Source: Hypomyces perniciosus
Lineage: Eukaryota; Ascomycota; Sordariomycetes; Hypocreales; Hypocreaceae
Direction: 5' to 3'
NCBI GenBank assembly: GCA_008477525.1
Contig: SPDT01000007.1
Span: 6,014,001 to 6,078,000, forward strand
Length of the DNA: 64,000 nucleotides
The notes beneath the pieces were generated by a model. That model made no database searches and had not been told where the DNA came from. It worked only from the letters and a program-made list of their open reading frames with translations. A program made the position numbers and the translations under genes. This document shows, one piece after another, positions 47,629 through 60,785 of the stretch (its first letter is position 1; each line of letters begins with the position of its first letter).

Positions 47629-49800
47629 TACCTATAAAATCAAATAATAAAAGGGATAGTATAAAGTACTCTGTAAAAGTTATAGGTAATGAAGTATATA
47701 TTATTAAGCAGTTTTATAACCTTTAGTGTAAGTATTAGACCTATTGTACTGTTATAACTACTTTGTATTATATTATTAGGGCCGCTTTATAAACCGGAAT
47801 CCGATATTAAACCCTTTATTAGATTCTTTGGGTTAAAAAGCTGGGATTGAGGATTAAAGGCGATAGTTTACTGCATAATTACTTGTAATAGCATGATTTA
47901 CGATAATAGGCATAGGATAGCGAGTAGTTATCGACGAAATTCCCTAGTTTCCAATCTCAGCACAAATTAGACTATTTAAAGGCTGCTTTATTTATAAGCC
48001 ACTATATTGTCTTAGTTTCCTAGTTGCTGGATACCTGGTCGATTTTAGGGATTAGGGGTAAATAGCCGAGCAGGTATAGTGTAGGCTATATGTCTTTATT
48101 TTTTGCTATACTGTTTTAAAACAGCTTGGCCTATATTGTATTGCCTGGAGAGGGCTAGTTATTGTATAGCTCTCGTGGAGGATATTACTAAAGAGACTGG
48201 ACGAGATTGCTAGATGCTTAGATCTGGTAGAGTGGCGGGACGTCTGCAGCAAACGCTTTTATCTAAGAGGATAGACTATCGGGAGGCATAAAAGAGCATT
48301 TAGACCAGAATAAAAAAGTAGAGGCATACTAGTCCAAGCTAGTAGGTACACGCAATTGTATTTAAAACTCAACCTGCAACTATAAATAACTATTATTTTA
48401 TTATTTAGACCACTTAAATATAGCAGGGCCTTTAGTAAAATCGCTATCTCTAATACAGTTAAGAAATTGCTTTCCGCAATTTATCCAAGATTTTAACTTT
48501 GTTTTTAAGTAGGAGAATAATTATATTTATACTAGATACTATTACTAAGTCTAAACACTCCTTTGGCATAATAGGCCGCAGGTTAGTAAAGAACAATTTT
48601 ATCTTATAATCTTTTATTAATCCCTATACCGTCTCCGCCACAGTAGTTGGATTGCTCGCATCGGCTTACTTACATTCCTTAAAACGGCCTTCTCGAAATA
48701 CTTTAAATATAATGTAAATAAAATAGCGCATTACTATTTATACTTAGTTTTCCGATATAGGCATAGTATCTACTAGATTCTCTACTGCCAATTCATAGAC
48801 TACGACCTTATCATCTTCTATAGTAAAAGATAATACAGAAACAGCTTCTTTAGAGTAGTTCCTTGATCTTATTATACTTTCTCCAAGGTTCAGCGGTCTT
48901 GCGGTCTCAGCAGTCTCAGCAGCTTCAACAGCCTCAGCAGCCTCAGCATCAGTATCTGATGATTCATATGCCGATAAGTAATCGGATAGTACTCTAGAGC
49001 TCGCGAAGAAGGTAAAGTACTGGGACCTTAGGATAAAAAATGGCGCAATATCTAGACCCTGGATAGAATAGACTGAAATTAAAGTGTAGAATCTCTTTAG
49101 TAAGGAATGCCTAGTCCCTTTAATATAACTTATGTTTTAGGCGGCTATATCGTCGCCGCAAGGCCTTAATATACTCCTTGGTAGACTTCTCGGCAGATCC
49201 GGTAGAGCTCCTTGTAACTAAAAAGTCCACTAAAGTAGTGCTTTGAAGTAGTCCTGTAGGCAGCTGCTGACTGCTGGTCAGAGACGGGGGGTCAGTACAA
49301 TATTTGTTATTATAAGCGACTGTCGCCTGCGTTAAATATTTGATTTCAGGAGTCTGGAAGCCTAACTTCTAAGCGAACTTAGCGAATTGCAAGAGTATTT
49401 CTTTGTGTGGTTTCTCTATTAAATATATAGCGAGAAGTGTCCTGTATATTCTTTTAGATGGTTGTGGTATTTATTGAAAATTTTGCAAGGACGAAAATCC
49501 ATGACTCTATAACATTTTCGAAATTAAGGGCTATATCCTATTCCACTTCTAGCTCTACTCGTTGCCTTATCGGCATAAAACTGTCTCTGAGTGCTGTGTA
49601 AATAGTCTTGTTGCCAGGTATAATAATATACTTTATATTTGCAGCGTAAGTTTTAAGGAGGTATATATTATGGAAGAATATATATAAAGAAGGGATTACG
49701 CAATCTACGGAAAGGATTTTAGCTTTTATTGCAATATGCTCCTTTTAGCTAAATGCTTTGAATATACAACCTTAATTAATTAGCTTTTCAATCTCTACTG
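47629..49800. other. Unassigned region, partly less AT-rich, with minus-strand coding relics
   Basis: Less decayed than the flanks. On the minus strand, about 48440-48525 reads WINCGKQFLNCIRDSDFTKG and about 48890-48985 reads as an acidic Ala/Glu/Thr repeat (AEAAEAVEAAETAETA); about 49130-49190 reads KSTKEYIKALRRRYSRLK. These could belong to one degraded gene, but stops intervene and I do not recognise the family. Confidence 0.35.
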
Positions 49801-49899
49801 TATCCTGAGGGCAGACAAGCTTCCCTCCTACACCTACAGGTACCCCACCTTTTAGGTGCCTACTCACCAAAATTCACAACCTCTTAACTAGCTATTAAG

Positions 49900-51411
49900 A
49901 AAAACAAGCTTAATAACGCTCCCTCGCCCCTCCTAGGCACTTAAAGAAAGATAGCAAATGCTATTAGACTTTAAGCGAACTAGGGATAACTGCACCTTAC
50001 TGCCGCTAGGCAGGCAGCAATTTAGCGACTTAAAAAGGAAGGTACTCCTTCGCTCTTAAGATAAAGAGGGACTACAGTCCTCCCGCTTATGCCTAAAAAA
50101 CGCCGCATCTACAATAAACGCATTAAAACTAATATCCCTAGACTCAATTTCGGTTCTAATATAAAACCTAGCGTCTTTCTCTTTTTAAAAAAGACCTAGG
50201 AAAACCTCTTTTCCTCCCTTTAAAGCAGGCTAATAGAAGTACTTGCCTTTAATAATAGCAAGCAGTCTACTATAGCTTATAAAATCTTTATTTAAATTAA
50301 AGAAATTAATGCAATTTAGAGAGCTAGATAAAAAGTTTTATTCTTAATAGCCTAAACTATCAACAACTATTTAACTAAATACTAAAGAAAACACTATCTC
50401 CTGGCTACCCTATAAGTAAATAAGGCGCTTACTGATGCTTTTAAGGGCCTCCTCTCTTTAAAGGCCTTTATAGATTTTAAGAAGTTAAATAGAAATCCCC
50501 CTTTAACCTAACTAATAACTATATAGCTAGTTAGTAAAAAGACCTATTAAAATGATAAGTAATAATAAACTAAACCCTACCCTTTAACTTGGATTAACCT
50601 AGGCGCCCTGCTAGCGATTAATAGCTTAAAGTAAGTTATATAGGCTATAATTGCAGCTAAAGGCGCAAATAAAAACCTTTTAATAGAAAAAGAAAATAAA
50701 CTTATTTTGCAGAATAATAAAGGGCTAGCCCCTATTATAAAAAACAACTCAGCTAAATAAGATATAACTTTTAAAAAACCTAATAACAGGATTTTCCTTT
50801 AAGTCCCTTTAAACTATAGCTAGAGAAAGATTACTGCTATTAAGGCTAGGCAGGAAATTATTAAAATCGGAAAGCTTAAAAATAAAGATATTATTTACTT
50901 TTAAAAGGTAAAGTTAGGTTTTATACTAAGAACTAATAATAAAGAAACTAGACAGAAAATCCTTGCCTTAAGCTTAACTATAAAGGCTAGCGGCTTAAAG
51001 ATTAAGGAAGTATATATATAGAGGAGTTTTCTTATATAAGGTATTTTTAAATACTATACTAATACTTTAAGCACTTTCTTTACTAATACACTAGTCCTAA
51101 TTAAGGTTTAAGGGAGTGCTAGGTTTAAAGAACCCCTAGTCTTTTATTAAAAGGCTCCTTTTAGCGAGACTATTAATACCTACTACTATTTTATCTCCTT
51201 TAAAGAGGAAATTAAAACAGGCTTTAAACTTTTTAACTGCTTGGCCTTAGCGGAACTCTAGACTTAAAAGGTATAGGTAATTTAATATAATAGGTGCCTT
51301 GGCTTTTATAACCTTTAAGGATATACTAGAACTATATAATGCAAGAAGTGCAGTAAGCCTGCCTTTTAATACACTAATAAAGATAGGAACTGCAATAACC
51401 CTACTTAATAT
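49900..51411 (+). pseudogene. Degraded LINE ORF1 (gag-like) with zinc knuckle relic
   Basis: Plus-strand reading with many stops. Near 51285-51400 a row of Cys-rich knuckles is readable (NRCLGFYNL, then KKCSKPAF, then RNCNNP), as at the C-terminus of ORF1 proteins of fungal Tad/I-type LINEs. It ends exactly at the 580-bp LTR. Whether the RNase H relic at 55740-56925 is from the same copy is unclear. Confidence 0.5.
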
Positions 51412-51992
51412 TGTTAAAAAGGAGGGCTAAAAAGCAATGATTTTAGTGTAATTAGGTAACCTTCCTATTCTGGCTAGACCCGGAATTAGGCCCGACGCTA
51501 GGACCGAGTTCCAGAGGAACTTCGGTGTAAGTCAGGAAATTTCTGTTATCTTCAACGATAACAATTGAGCTAGGACCAGCTACCCCGCCTACCCTAGACT
51601 CAATACAATAGGCATAATGGCCATTGTGAAAAATCTAACCAAAATGGTTTCCCGTTTGTATGGCCGTGAGTCGATTTGACCGATTTTATATACAAATAAA
51701 TTTTGCGGAAAATAGGAATGCGGCCATAAACCCAATTCTGCCACCGCACACCTATTATTAGGTCGGAGGACTATTGTAAAAGACAAAGCTATTGTTCATA
51801 CAATTCACTTCTACACCAGCCGCACATACACTAGATATTCTATAGCTTCTAGCTATTAGATTGTTTACAATTCAATTGTTTATCCATTGTTAACCCAACT
51901 AGACTCTCAGTCGTTTCCTTATTGCTGCGTTGGGTGCACCTTCCTAGAAGCTGCACTTAAATGAGGTTCAGTATAACCTTGTTATTTCAACA
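51412..51992. repeat. Lone 580-bp LTR, copy 1
   Basis: Starts TGTTAAAAAGG and ends TTATTTCAACA. About 580 bp, closely similar to 58884-59463 with scattered transitions. Flanks are aatat and agcct, so no duplication is evident. It retains GC-rich stretches despite the AT-rich setting. Open frames inside are chance. Confidence 0.75.
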
Positions 51993-53136
51993 AGCCTATT
52001 TAAATATAAAAGCATATTTCCTTTTCTTATTAGGCCTTCCAGTAAATGCAGCATATACTTTACTGCAATTATTTAAAGGCTAAGTATACCTTTTAAGTCT
52101 ATAAAGGCACTCTTTACCAATAAAAGGCTTTAAGTATATACTACTACTGCCTAATATATTATCAAAGCAGTTACTAAATATTACATAAAAGCTATAAATA
52201 TAATTCTCTGTATTCTTTAAAGTATTCAAGAAAAGCCATTTAAATTAATTAAAAGATAAGATTTTATTTATTTTACTGTTTTCGATTAGGCTGTCTATAT
52301 AGTATAAATAGTAGGCAGTGAAGTTTAAAGTAAAGTATACTTTAATAGCTTTAAAGAAAGCCGTTTAAGAAGCTGTTCCTATAACCTTTAAAAGCTTATA
52401 CCTTACTGCACTTATATAAATACGCGCCTAATAGGTATACTATACTTCTAGCCTAATATTCCTGCACTCTGCTTTATACAGTATATATTAATAGAATAAA
52501 TATACTTCCTTATATATTATATCTTCACAAAAAGCTAGTTAATCTTTAAACTTTTTAATAATTTAGTGAATAGTAAATTTAGTATTAAAGTCTATATTAT
52601 TATTATAGGCTGCTTTAGTAGTAATAGAGGCTAGGGCTGCAGCTTTAAGGTCTACTAAGACTAAAGTATAGATACTAGAGTTAACTATCTTCTAGATCTA
52701 ATTTAAAATTGTATCACTAGCCTTCCTTTTCTCTTTATTTAAAGTAATATTAAACTAGTGCTCCTAGAGTATACTATTATAGCAAATAGAGATATCTGCC
52801 GCAGAGGCATTAAAACCAAACTCTTATACTATATACTCCCTTATTTCTATTAAAGTAGGTGGCCTAATAGCAGGGAAATAGTTATTCAGCTAATTAAGGC
52901 GATTAGGATTAATCTTATTCCAGACCTTAGCAGTAATTGTATAGTTAGTTAAAATAGTAATCCACTCAATCCACTAAACCATTAATTCCAGCTTTATAAA
53001 AGCAATATCCCCTGCACTATCTATTATAAAAGATAGCTTTAGCAGCTTAAAGGCGAGGGTAAAGGGTATAAAGAGAGATATAATATCGAAGTAAAAGTTT
53101 CTAGTAACTTTAATAGTTACTACCTAGGCTTATAAC
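51993..53136. other. AT-rich degraded sequence, unassigned
   Basis: Transitions typical of RIP; no readable protein motif on either strand and no LTR boundary found. Confidence 0.4.
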
Positions 53137-53399
53137 TATAGCGGAGCGCGGCACAGCTATATAGAGTATAGAGAGATAGGAAATAAAGCTTAATTATATA
53201 AAAGAGAATATGCTATAGTGGCCTTACTATATATATATATAGCTAACATAAAGAAGAAGCTGTATGCAGCGCTGTAAGCGTCTGCACAGTCTGATATATC
53301 GCTTACGCGATATATATATCAGCTTATATCTGCTTTATAAGCAGATAAAAGCTCCCTAGCGCTAACAAGCGGTAGGGCCCCGGCCTACTTAACCCAACA
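53137..53399 (+). repeat. RIP-mutated copy of the 266-bp hairpin-bearing LTR
   Basis: Aligns end to end with 62242-62507 (tatagcggagcgcggcac...cctacttaacccaaca). Differences are mainly C/T and G/A. Flanks ataac and atagt could derive from one ATAGC duplication by two RIP changes, which is only suggestive. Confidence 0.75.
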
Positions 53400-55739
53400 A
53401 TAGTGCTTTTATATTAAAAATATCTATAACTTTTTATATAACCTTTCCTATAAAAAATAAATATTAAACTTTACTTTAAAGGCAATACTTTATATAATAG
53501 TAAAAGGACTAGCGATTATTAAAGTAGCCTAAGCTAAAATTATAGTATTTATAGATACTTTTAAAGGTACCTTTGCCTTTAATTAAATAATACTTTAAAC
53601 TTTTAGTATTCCTAATAGACTATAAAATTTCTAGCACTTTACCAAAAGATAATAAACTTTTATAAAATTAATCTATTTCTTTAAATACTAATATATTTAT
53701 ATTTTTAATAAATACAGGTACCTCTATTACTTTAACTTTTATAGATATAACTGTAAGTATTAAATGCAGCAGTTTTTTAATTTATAGGCTTATATAGTCA
53801 AGAAAGCCGAATTTCTTTATTTATTTAGCTTTTATATAATCCTATATATAAAATAACCTAAAGCTAATAAATATAGCTACTTAAACCTATTTTAGATCCA
53901 GTAAACGCTTTATAGACTTATTGGCATTAAATTAAGTTAACTGGTAAAACCTTTAAGCAGGATCTTTATTTCCTTTAACTTTAAAAAGTATAAAACAATT
54001 AATGTAAAGGGATTTAAACTTTTACTTTAAAATTAATACTAATACCTATACTTTAAATACTCGGCTAAAAGCTATATAAATATAATTTAAGTTTTATATT
54101 AATCTTTAGCAGTAAATAAACTTACTATTATATATTCTAAAATAAATGTTAAAAATATCCTGCCTTTTTCAATTAAATATTATTTAATCGAGTTAAATTA
54201 AAGCTAATAGGCTCCCCTTAAAATAATTTATAAAAGGAATATAATAAAGATTAATAGTTAATGCTTAGCTGACCTAGGAATACTAGTAAATAACCCTATA
54301 AAAGAAAATAAGTTAATCTATTATAATAATAGTCTTTTTTAATAGTTAGTTACTTTCCTGCCTTTAGGCATTTAAAGAAAATTCTAATAACAGTAGCCAG
54401 TACCTAAAATATAACTTTTTATATTAATAATACCTATACCCCTAGCTATATAGCTAAACCAGTTACAGTAAAAGAAAAGAAAAGTATTCTCTTTTACTTT
54501 ATAAATAATATTAATAGTAAAGAAATAAAATAATACTGCTAGCCTAGTAATATAAGCGGCGTCTTTTATAAAATCAATAGCAGGACCAGCAATTAAAAGT
54601 AAATTAATATATTTCTCGGTAATGCTATAACCTATAAGACCCCTGCTAATTATACTACCTATCGCTAATAATACTGAAACCTTAAATATAAAGTCGGTTT
54701 CCTTTAAAGAAAGTAATAGCTTTTCTAATACATTAAAGGATAACCAAGACTTAAAGGATAAAAGAGTTTTAAGAGTTACTACGAAACCTAACTAGCAAGC
54801 AACTAAAGATAATAAAAAAACTCTTTTAAAATTAAGCGAAAGAGGGTAAGCTATAACAGTAGCCTTTATAGCAGCAATAAGGAAAACTATACTTTAATAT
54901 TCCTAGGTTTAATGAATTATAGCCTTAGATATATACTGCAGCTTAACGCTACTTAGGCTAATAGATAAATTAACTTAAGACAATATCCGAAAATAAGTCT
55001 ATACACCTATATAAATAATAGAACAACTAATATAGAATAAGCAGATAGCAGCTTAAAATGCCTAGCGATAAAGAGATTAATAAAAGGGGACTATTTAATT
55101 ATAACAGTTTTAATAAAAGGGGAATAATTTAATATAAATTAAACAGGAATTAGTAATATAAATAAAGGTAGTTTTACTTTTAATTTTCTTTCCCTTTTTC
55201 TTTTAATAATACTTTTTCCGCTACTTTCCTATATTGTTTATATTTTTTTTAAATATTACTATATTAATATTAAAGGGATTTAATAGGAAAAGCATTTTAT
55301 TAAGATTCGCTATTTTTATTCGCGAATGCTTATAGGGAGGGCTTTATTAAGGGTAATTAATATACTTAACGCACTTACTTTATTTTCTTTCAGCTTACTT
55401 AAAAAAGGTTAACTGCTTATTTAAGCAGCTATTAGATTAGGAAAGTATAGGAGTATAAAGATATATAGATAGACCTAGTTTAATAAAGAATAACCTTCTT
55501 CCCCTTTTAATATATAACCTTACCTGTAAGAATATAGTCGTTAAAGCGTATAAAGGTAACTGTTAGTTGCTTTTAGCTGCCGGCATTATAATTAAATAAT
55601 CCGCAGTATCTTTTTAGTCCCTATATTACTTAATCGCCGCTTCATAGTTCTATTAGGAGCGCGGTTCCCGCGCTTAATACTAGTCGTTATATGTAGGTAT
55701 ATATGTATGTTGTGTATGTGTTTTGGAGTGCTAATTTCC
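53400..55739. other. AT-rich degraded sequence, unassigned
   Basis: Plus-strand fragments look coding-like in composition (about 53440-54300), but I identify no family. Probably the eroded body of another transposon. Confidence 0.4.
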
Positions 55740-56925
55740 CCTCAACAAACTATAAATTAGACTTTAATATACTGCTACCCTAGTTAGCAGGATAATTAGA
55801 CTTATACTTTTCACTAAAAAGTCCCTATATATTCTCCCTAGTCTTAACCTAAAAGGTATAGGTAAATTAACTGTAGTAAAGAAATACCTGGAAATAGTTG
55901 AGTCCCTCCCCCTTTATTTAATTTTAGCTTACTTTAATAAATCTTAGATTAGAGGGAATATAGGCTAAGGAGCAGTTGCTTATTATAAAATAAAAGCAAC
56001 TATAGATACTAGACGCTTTAATAATATAGAGGTTTATAACGCAGAAGTATAAGCTACTTTAAAGGCTATAGAGCTGGTAGCTAGATATATAGAGGAAGAC
56101 TATATAATTTAATTAGCCTTCCTTTTTTTAAATAATTTATTAGTTATTAATAGGCTATTAGTAAGCCCCCCCTTTTTATATAAAGGGTATATATATACTT
56201 CTAAAAACTAATATAAAGTATTTTACTTTGTAAGACTTTTATTTTATAGGTTTTAAAATATAAAGATATTATAAGAAACAAATAAGTTAACTAGTTAGCT
56301 AAATAAGGCGCAGCTTTCCTTACTGTATTATAGAATTAAGCTATAATTATATATATTAGAAAATAAATTAAAGAAAAAGTCGCAGAGGTAAAGGAGTAAA
56401 ACTAGCTTAATAAAATCCTGGAAGGCAATAAATAATAGGGATTTAAGGCCTTAGCTTCCCCTTTAAAACTTAAACTCTTACGCTTTATCCTTTACAGGCT
56501 TCTAGCAGAAAGATCAGGATATAGGGATTTTTAAGAGTATTATAAACGCTTTAAGTATAATAGAGAGTCTGTCTGTAAGTGCAGTGAATTAAAGAGATAA
56601 GGCTATTTCGCAGAATGCAGAATAGTTAAGCCTTTCCTCCTAGATATCCCTTTAAAAGAGACCCCCCTCTTTTACTTATTTAAACCTATAGGAAATAAGG
56701 CCTTTTAGAAACTAGTAAAGGAAGCGGACCTTTATAGCCCTCCCCTGGCAGAAATAGAATAACACTACCTAAATTAACCCTTTTTTTTTATAAATTAAAA
56801 CTTAGCGAATAGCGGCATAAGCCGCCAGCTCTTAATATCCTATTGCCTATAAGGGATTTGTGTAACTAGCTTACTTAGTGGATATAAATAATAAAACAAA
56901 TAAACAAAATAAACGATATTCGCCT
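55740..56925 (+). pseudogene. LINE 3' end: RNase H relic and A-rich tail
   Basis: Near 56510-56640 the reading SGYRDF...YYKRFKYNRES...CKCSELK...GYFAECR matches the Cys-rich C-terminal block after the RNase H domain of fungal Tad/I-type LINEs. A terminal segment (about 56840-56890) is followed by an A-rich tail (aaaacaaataaacaaaataaac). The same terminal segment occurs inverted at 60730-60785. Confidence 0.55.
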
Positions 56926-58883
56926 AAACGCGTTAATCGTTTACAGCCAGGACAGAAGTACTTAATGACTTTATCTCAGGCATATTCTTAGGCGATAAAA
57001 TGTTTCTATCCTAATGCAGTATAGTATATAATCAGGTTATATATAGGTAGGCAAGTTAAATGAATACTTGGAAATTCTTTAACGTAATTTGGCATATATG
57101 CCGCACTGTAACCAACTAATAGGGATTGGAATACTGATATGCAATTACTATATAATTACAGAGTACTTTATATAAATGTAAAAAAAACAGTCTATTGCAG
57201 CTAGTAAATTTAAGACAGGAATTGCTATTAATTAAGGAAAAGGTCCCTAAAACTCTTCTTTTATATAAAAATATTTAGTTTAGTAAATGCTTGCTTAATC
57301 CTAGTTGCTGTCACTTAATAATAGCACTGCTATATAAAATATAAATTCTGAATCTTTAGTAAACTTTCGGTCTATTAATGGAAAATGGCCACCTACTTTT
57401 AATTATTTATAGAGCAATATTACAACTTTTCTATATACTGCCTTTTAAACGACCCCTTAGATTTTAGCCCGCTTTCACTCTTCTTTAGCGACTCTATATC
57501 TTTAATATAGCCTACTAAAGTATAAAAAGCAGGTAAAGTAAAGTTAAAGGAAGTATAGCTAAATATCAGCTCTAGTAGCTACAGTATCTGTAGCTAAGGT
57601 AGGGGCGCTGTTAAGGCAAAGATATTATATACCGCAGGAGTGGGGTTCCTATAGCATTACAGGTTATTCTTAAGCGAACTAATTAGGCCCTATAGCCCTT
57701 CAATAATACAGTCTTGCGTTTCTCGGCTTGCCGCAATTGTATTCCTTTAACTTTCGATATCTTATATTCTTTATTTTAGCTCATTGCATTTTAACGTCTT
57801 TCTTTCTACTAGGCTACGCTAGTGTTTAATAGAAAGGCTATACTTGTGAAAAAATCTAGCGAACTAGCTTGCTATATATAAGTTTAGTGAAGCTATTACA
57901 GTTTATGTTTTAAGCTGGCTTGGTACAGCTTATATAGGCAGTCTTACCCAATATATATTTCAAGTGGCCTATAAGCACTATAATAATATAATTACCAAGA
58001 TAAATAACAGTTCTAGGAGCACTTTAGTATAAAGTTTACAATTATCCTTGCTGGAATAGTATTCTATACTGTATACCTAGCAGCTGTAGAGGGAAACTGG
58101 TTTAATTGCCCAAGCATTAATCCTATTCGACGGCTTAAGTGGGTGGGTATAATACTATACCGCATAACTGTATATCTTGGCAAAATTTATACTTGCAAGG
58201 CTATAGGCACAGAGCATTAAAGTCTCGACTTTAAGGAAACTGGATTAATAAAATAGATATATGCTTGCAGCAATAGATTAAATAAATTATATCTAGTAGA
58301 TTAGTATATAACTATAAAACTTCTATCCTGTATCCTGTATTACTGTCTTTATCTTTACTGCTAAATGAAAATCGTTTTCCGGTTCCAATACTTGATTTAA
58401 TTGCTCAATTCTTATATTACATTATTAAACAGCTAATAATAGCCTATTATAGTGCATTTGGATTAGTGGAACGAGAGATATAAGCACTTTATTAAATAAG
58501 TATTAGAAGTGAGTAAGGTCTAATCGAATCTACTTTACTTCTTAAGTTATATTTATAATATAATTCTAAAAGACGCTATCTGTTTGCCTAATTTTCTTTT
58601 ATTTATTCTTTTAGTAAAAAGGGGAGTGCTTTCTATTAGTTACTGGAGAATTATAATAACTTTAATTTTAATGCCGACTCTTCTCTTATTTTAGCTAAAA
58701 TAAAATACGCTTTCTTAAACGTGACTTTCTTATACTATTTTATCTTTATAGTCCTGTAGATTATATAATGCATATGCCTACAGGATAAATAGCTTATATT
58801 ACAGTAGAGGTGCGCGAGGTTTAGCGTCTATACTTTTTAGTAAACTTTATTATAAGTAAAAGGCGGATAACCAGATAGAGATT
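56926..58883. other. AT-rich degraded sequence, unassigned
   Basis: Less extreme decay at about 57480-57960. No motif recognised on either strand. Confidence 0.4.
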
Positions 58884-59463
58884 TGTTAAAAAGGAGGGCT
58901 AAAAAGTAAGGATTTTAGTGTATTTGGGTAACCTTCCTATTCTGGCTAGACCCGTAATTAGGCCCGACGCTAGGACCGAGTTCCGGAGGAACTTCGGTAT
59001 AAGTCAGGAAATTTCTGTTATCTTCAACGATAACAATTGAGCTAGGACCAGCTACCCCGCCTACCCTAGACTCAATACAATGGCCACAATGGCTATTGTG
59101 AAAAATCTGACCAAAATGGTTTCCTGTTTGTATGGCCGTGAGTCGATTTGGCCGATTTCCCATACAAATGAATTTTGCGGAAAATAGGAACGGGGCCACG
59201 AACCCAATTCTGCCGCCGCATTCCTATTATCTAGTCGGAGGACTATTGTAGAAGACAAAGCTATTGTTTATACAATCACTTCTACACCAGCCGCACATTA
59301 CTAGATATTCTATAGCTTTCTAGCTATTAGTTCAGTTACAATTCAATTGTTTATCCATTGTTAACCTAATTAAACTCTCAGTCGTTTCCTTATTGCTGCG
59401 TTGGGTGCACCTTCCTAGAAGCTGCACTTAAATGAGGTTCAGTATAACCTTGTTATTTTAATA
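58884..59463. repeat. Solo 580-bp LTR, copy 2, with AGATT duplication
   Basis: TGTTAAAAAGG...TTATTTTAATA. The 5-bp direct repeat AGATT flanks it on both sides (58879-58883 and 59464-59468), which marks an independent insertion reduced to a solo LTR. It is therefore not the partner LTR of 51412-51992. Confidence 0.88.
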
Positions 59464-60599
59464 AGATTAGATCTGGACAAAATTACAGCAAAGTAGGAAT
59501 CTGAGGTAAATTTTCAGAACAGTTATTAATAGCCGCTTGCACGTTAATAGTCTATAAAGTATAGAGGTACTATAGCGCTTAATTAGTTTATTTGTCCTTA
59601 ATTACGCGCAATTTTAGAAAGGTGCTAGATAAATATAGGTCTCCTATCCTAGTTAGATATATGCTGTAATTAATAAGCACGCTTAAGACCACTCTATACT
59701 AGCCAGCCTATATATCGCTACTACAATATTTAATACTAGGGGTCTGGCTGTGTTAAGCGCCTAGAAAAAAAGAAACTGCTATTAAAGGCATAAGGCTTAT
59801 AGTGGCCTACCCTAAATAGGCGAGGAGTTATAATATCTTCCTAACGTCCAGTTTTTATTCTAACCTTAAATTAAATTTAACTAAAAATCACCTTTTATAG
59901 TAATTACTCTATCTTTTAATAAAGTAATTAACCCCGCTTTATCCTATATGAAATCTATTGCCTTAACTAAATAATAATAACTAGTCCTACTAGTCGCTAG
60001 CAAAAAAATATAGGTTAGTCTTAGCGCAGCTAAAATAAAGTGCAGTACTAATAACTTTTAAATAAATACGCAAAGATGCTAGAAACTAATAAAGGGGACT
60101 TAAGAATATAACTATTATTCTTAATAACCCTTTTATCCTAGCTTTTCTTAAGGAATAATATTTCATTATCTTGGGCGTATACTTATTTCCGCTGGTTATA
60201 TATTCTAATAATGGCAGGCTTAGCGATAAAGGCTACTGTAAAGTTAACTAAAAGCGCACCAGCCTTTTTATATACTTTTCTCCTTAGCTTTATTTTAATA
60301 GCTGCATTTTTATGGATTTTATAGTTCTTGAAATATAACTGTATCTAGATAATTTACTGTATCCTGTTATAGGTAAGGAGTGAGGGTTAGACTGAAGTAT
60401 ATATTAACAGCTTATAGTCTATTGCTATTAAATTTAGTTATTACAATAATTCCAATCAATATTCCTACCATTTATAACGCCCGGTTATCTGCAGCTTTTA
60501 CTGCCACACTTTTCATTGCCGGATTATTGTTCACGTTCTATATTTATAGGATATTGTCTATTTTAACTTTTTACAAGTTAGTGAAAAGAAGGGAATAAT
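59464..60599. other. AT-rich degraded sequence with a hydrophobic open frame
   Basis: A 72-codon plus-strand frame at 60380-60598 encodes hydrophobic segments, and the stretch before it (about 60211-60330) is also hydrophobic in the same direction. No family is recognised; AT-rich sequence produces such frames by chance. Confidence 0.35.
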
Positions 60600-60785
60600 A
60601 TAATGGATAATTAGGCAGTCTTTAATGAGAGGCGTTTCTGGCGTAAAAGCAATCTAAGCTGCTAGAAATTTTATAGCATTTTACGCGGATTTCCTAAGTG
60701 ATTATGGCCTACTTATGTTTGTTTGTTTGTTTTAATATTAACGACCATAAGTAAGCTAGTTACATAAATCCTATCTGGGCAATAG
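60600..60785 (-). mobile_element. Inverted LINE 3'-end fragment
   Basis: The reverse complement of about 60735-60785 matches 56838-56890 (ggatttatgtaactagctta against ggatttgtgtaactagctta) and ends in an (aaac)n tail, as expected of a 5'-truncated LINE copy on the minus strand. The left limit is uncertain. Confidence 0.5.

Noticed and set aside
47800..49350. Starship captain (DUF3435-type recombinase)
   Set aside because: The fragments do not show the tyrosine-recombinase motifs I would need, and no cargo or target-site structure is visible.
58915..59258. Overlapping minus-strand frames, with a similar one at 51589-51786
   Set aside because: They lie inside the 580-bp LTRs and are conserved only because the LTRs are copies.
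51412..59463. One full-length LTR element with 580-bp LTRs
   Set aside because: The right copy has its own AGATT duplication and the outer flanks do not match, so the copies are independent.
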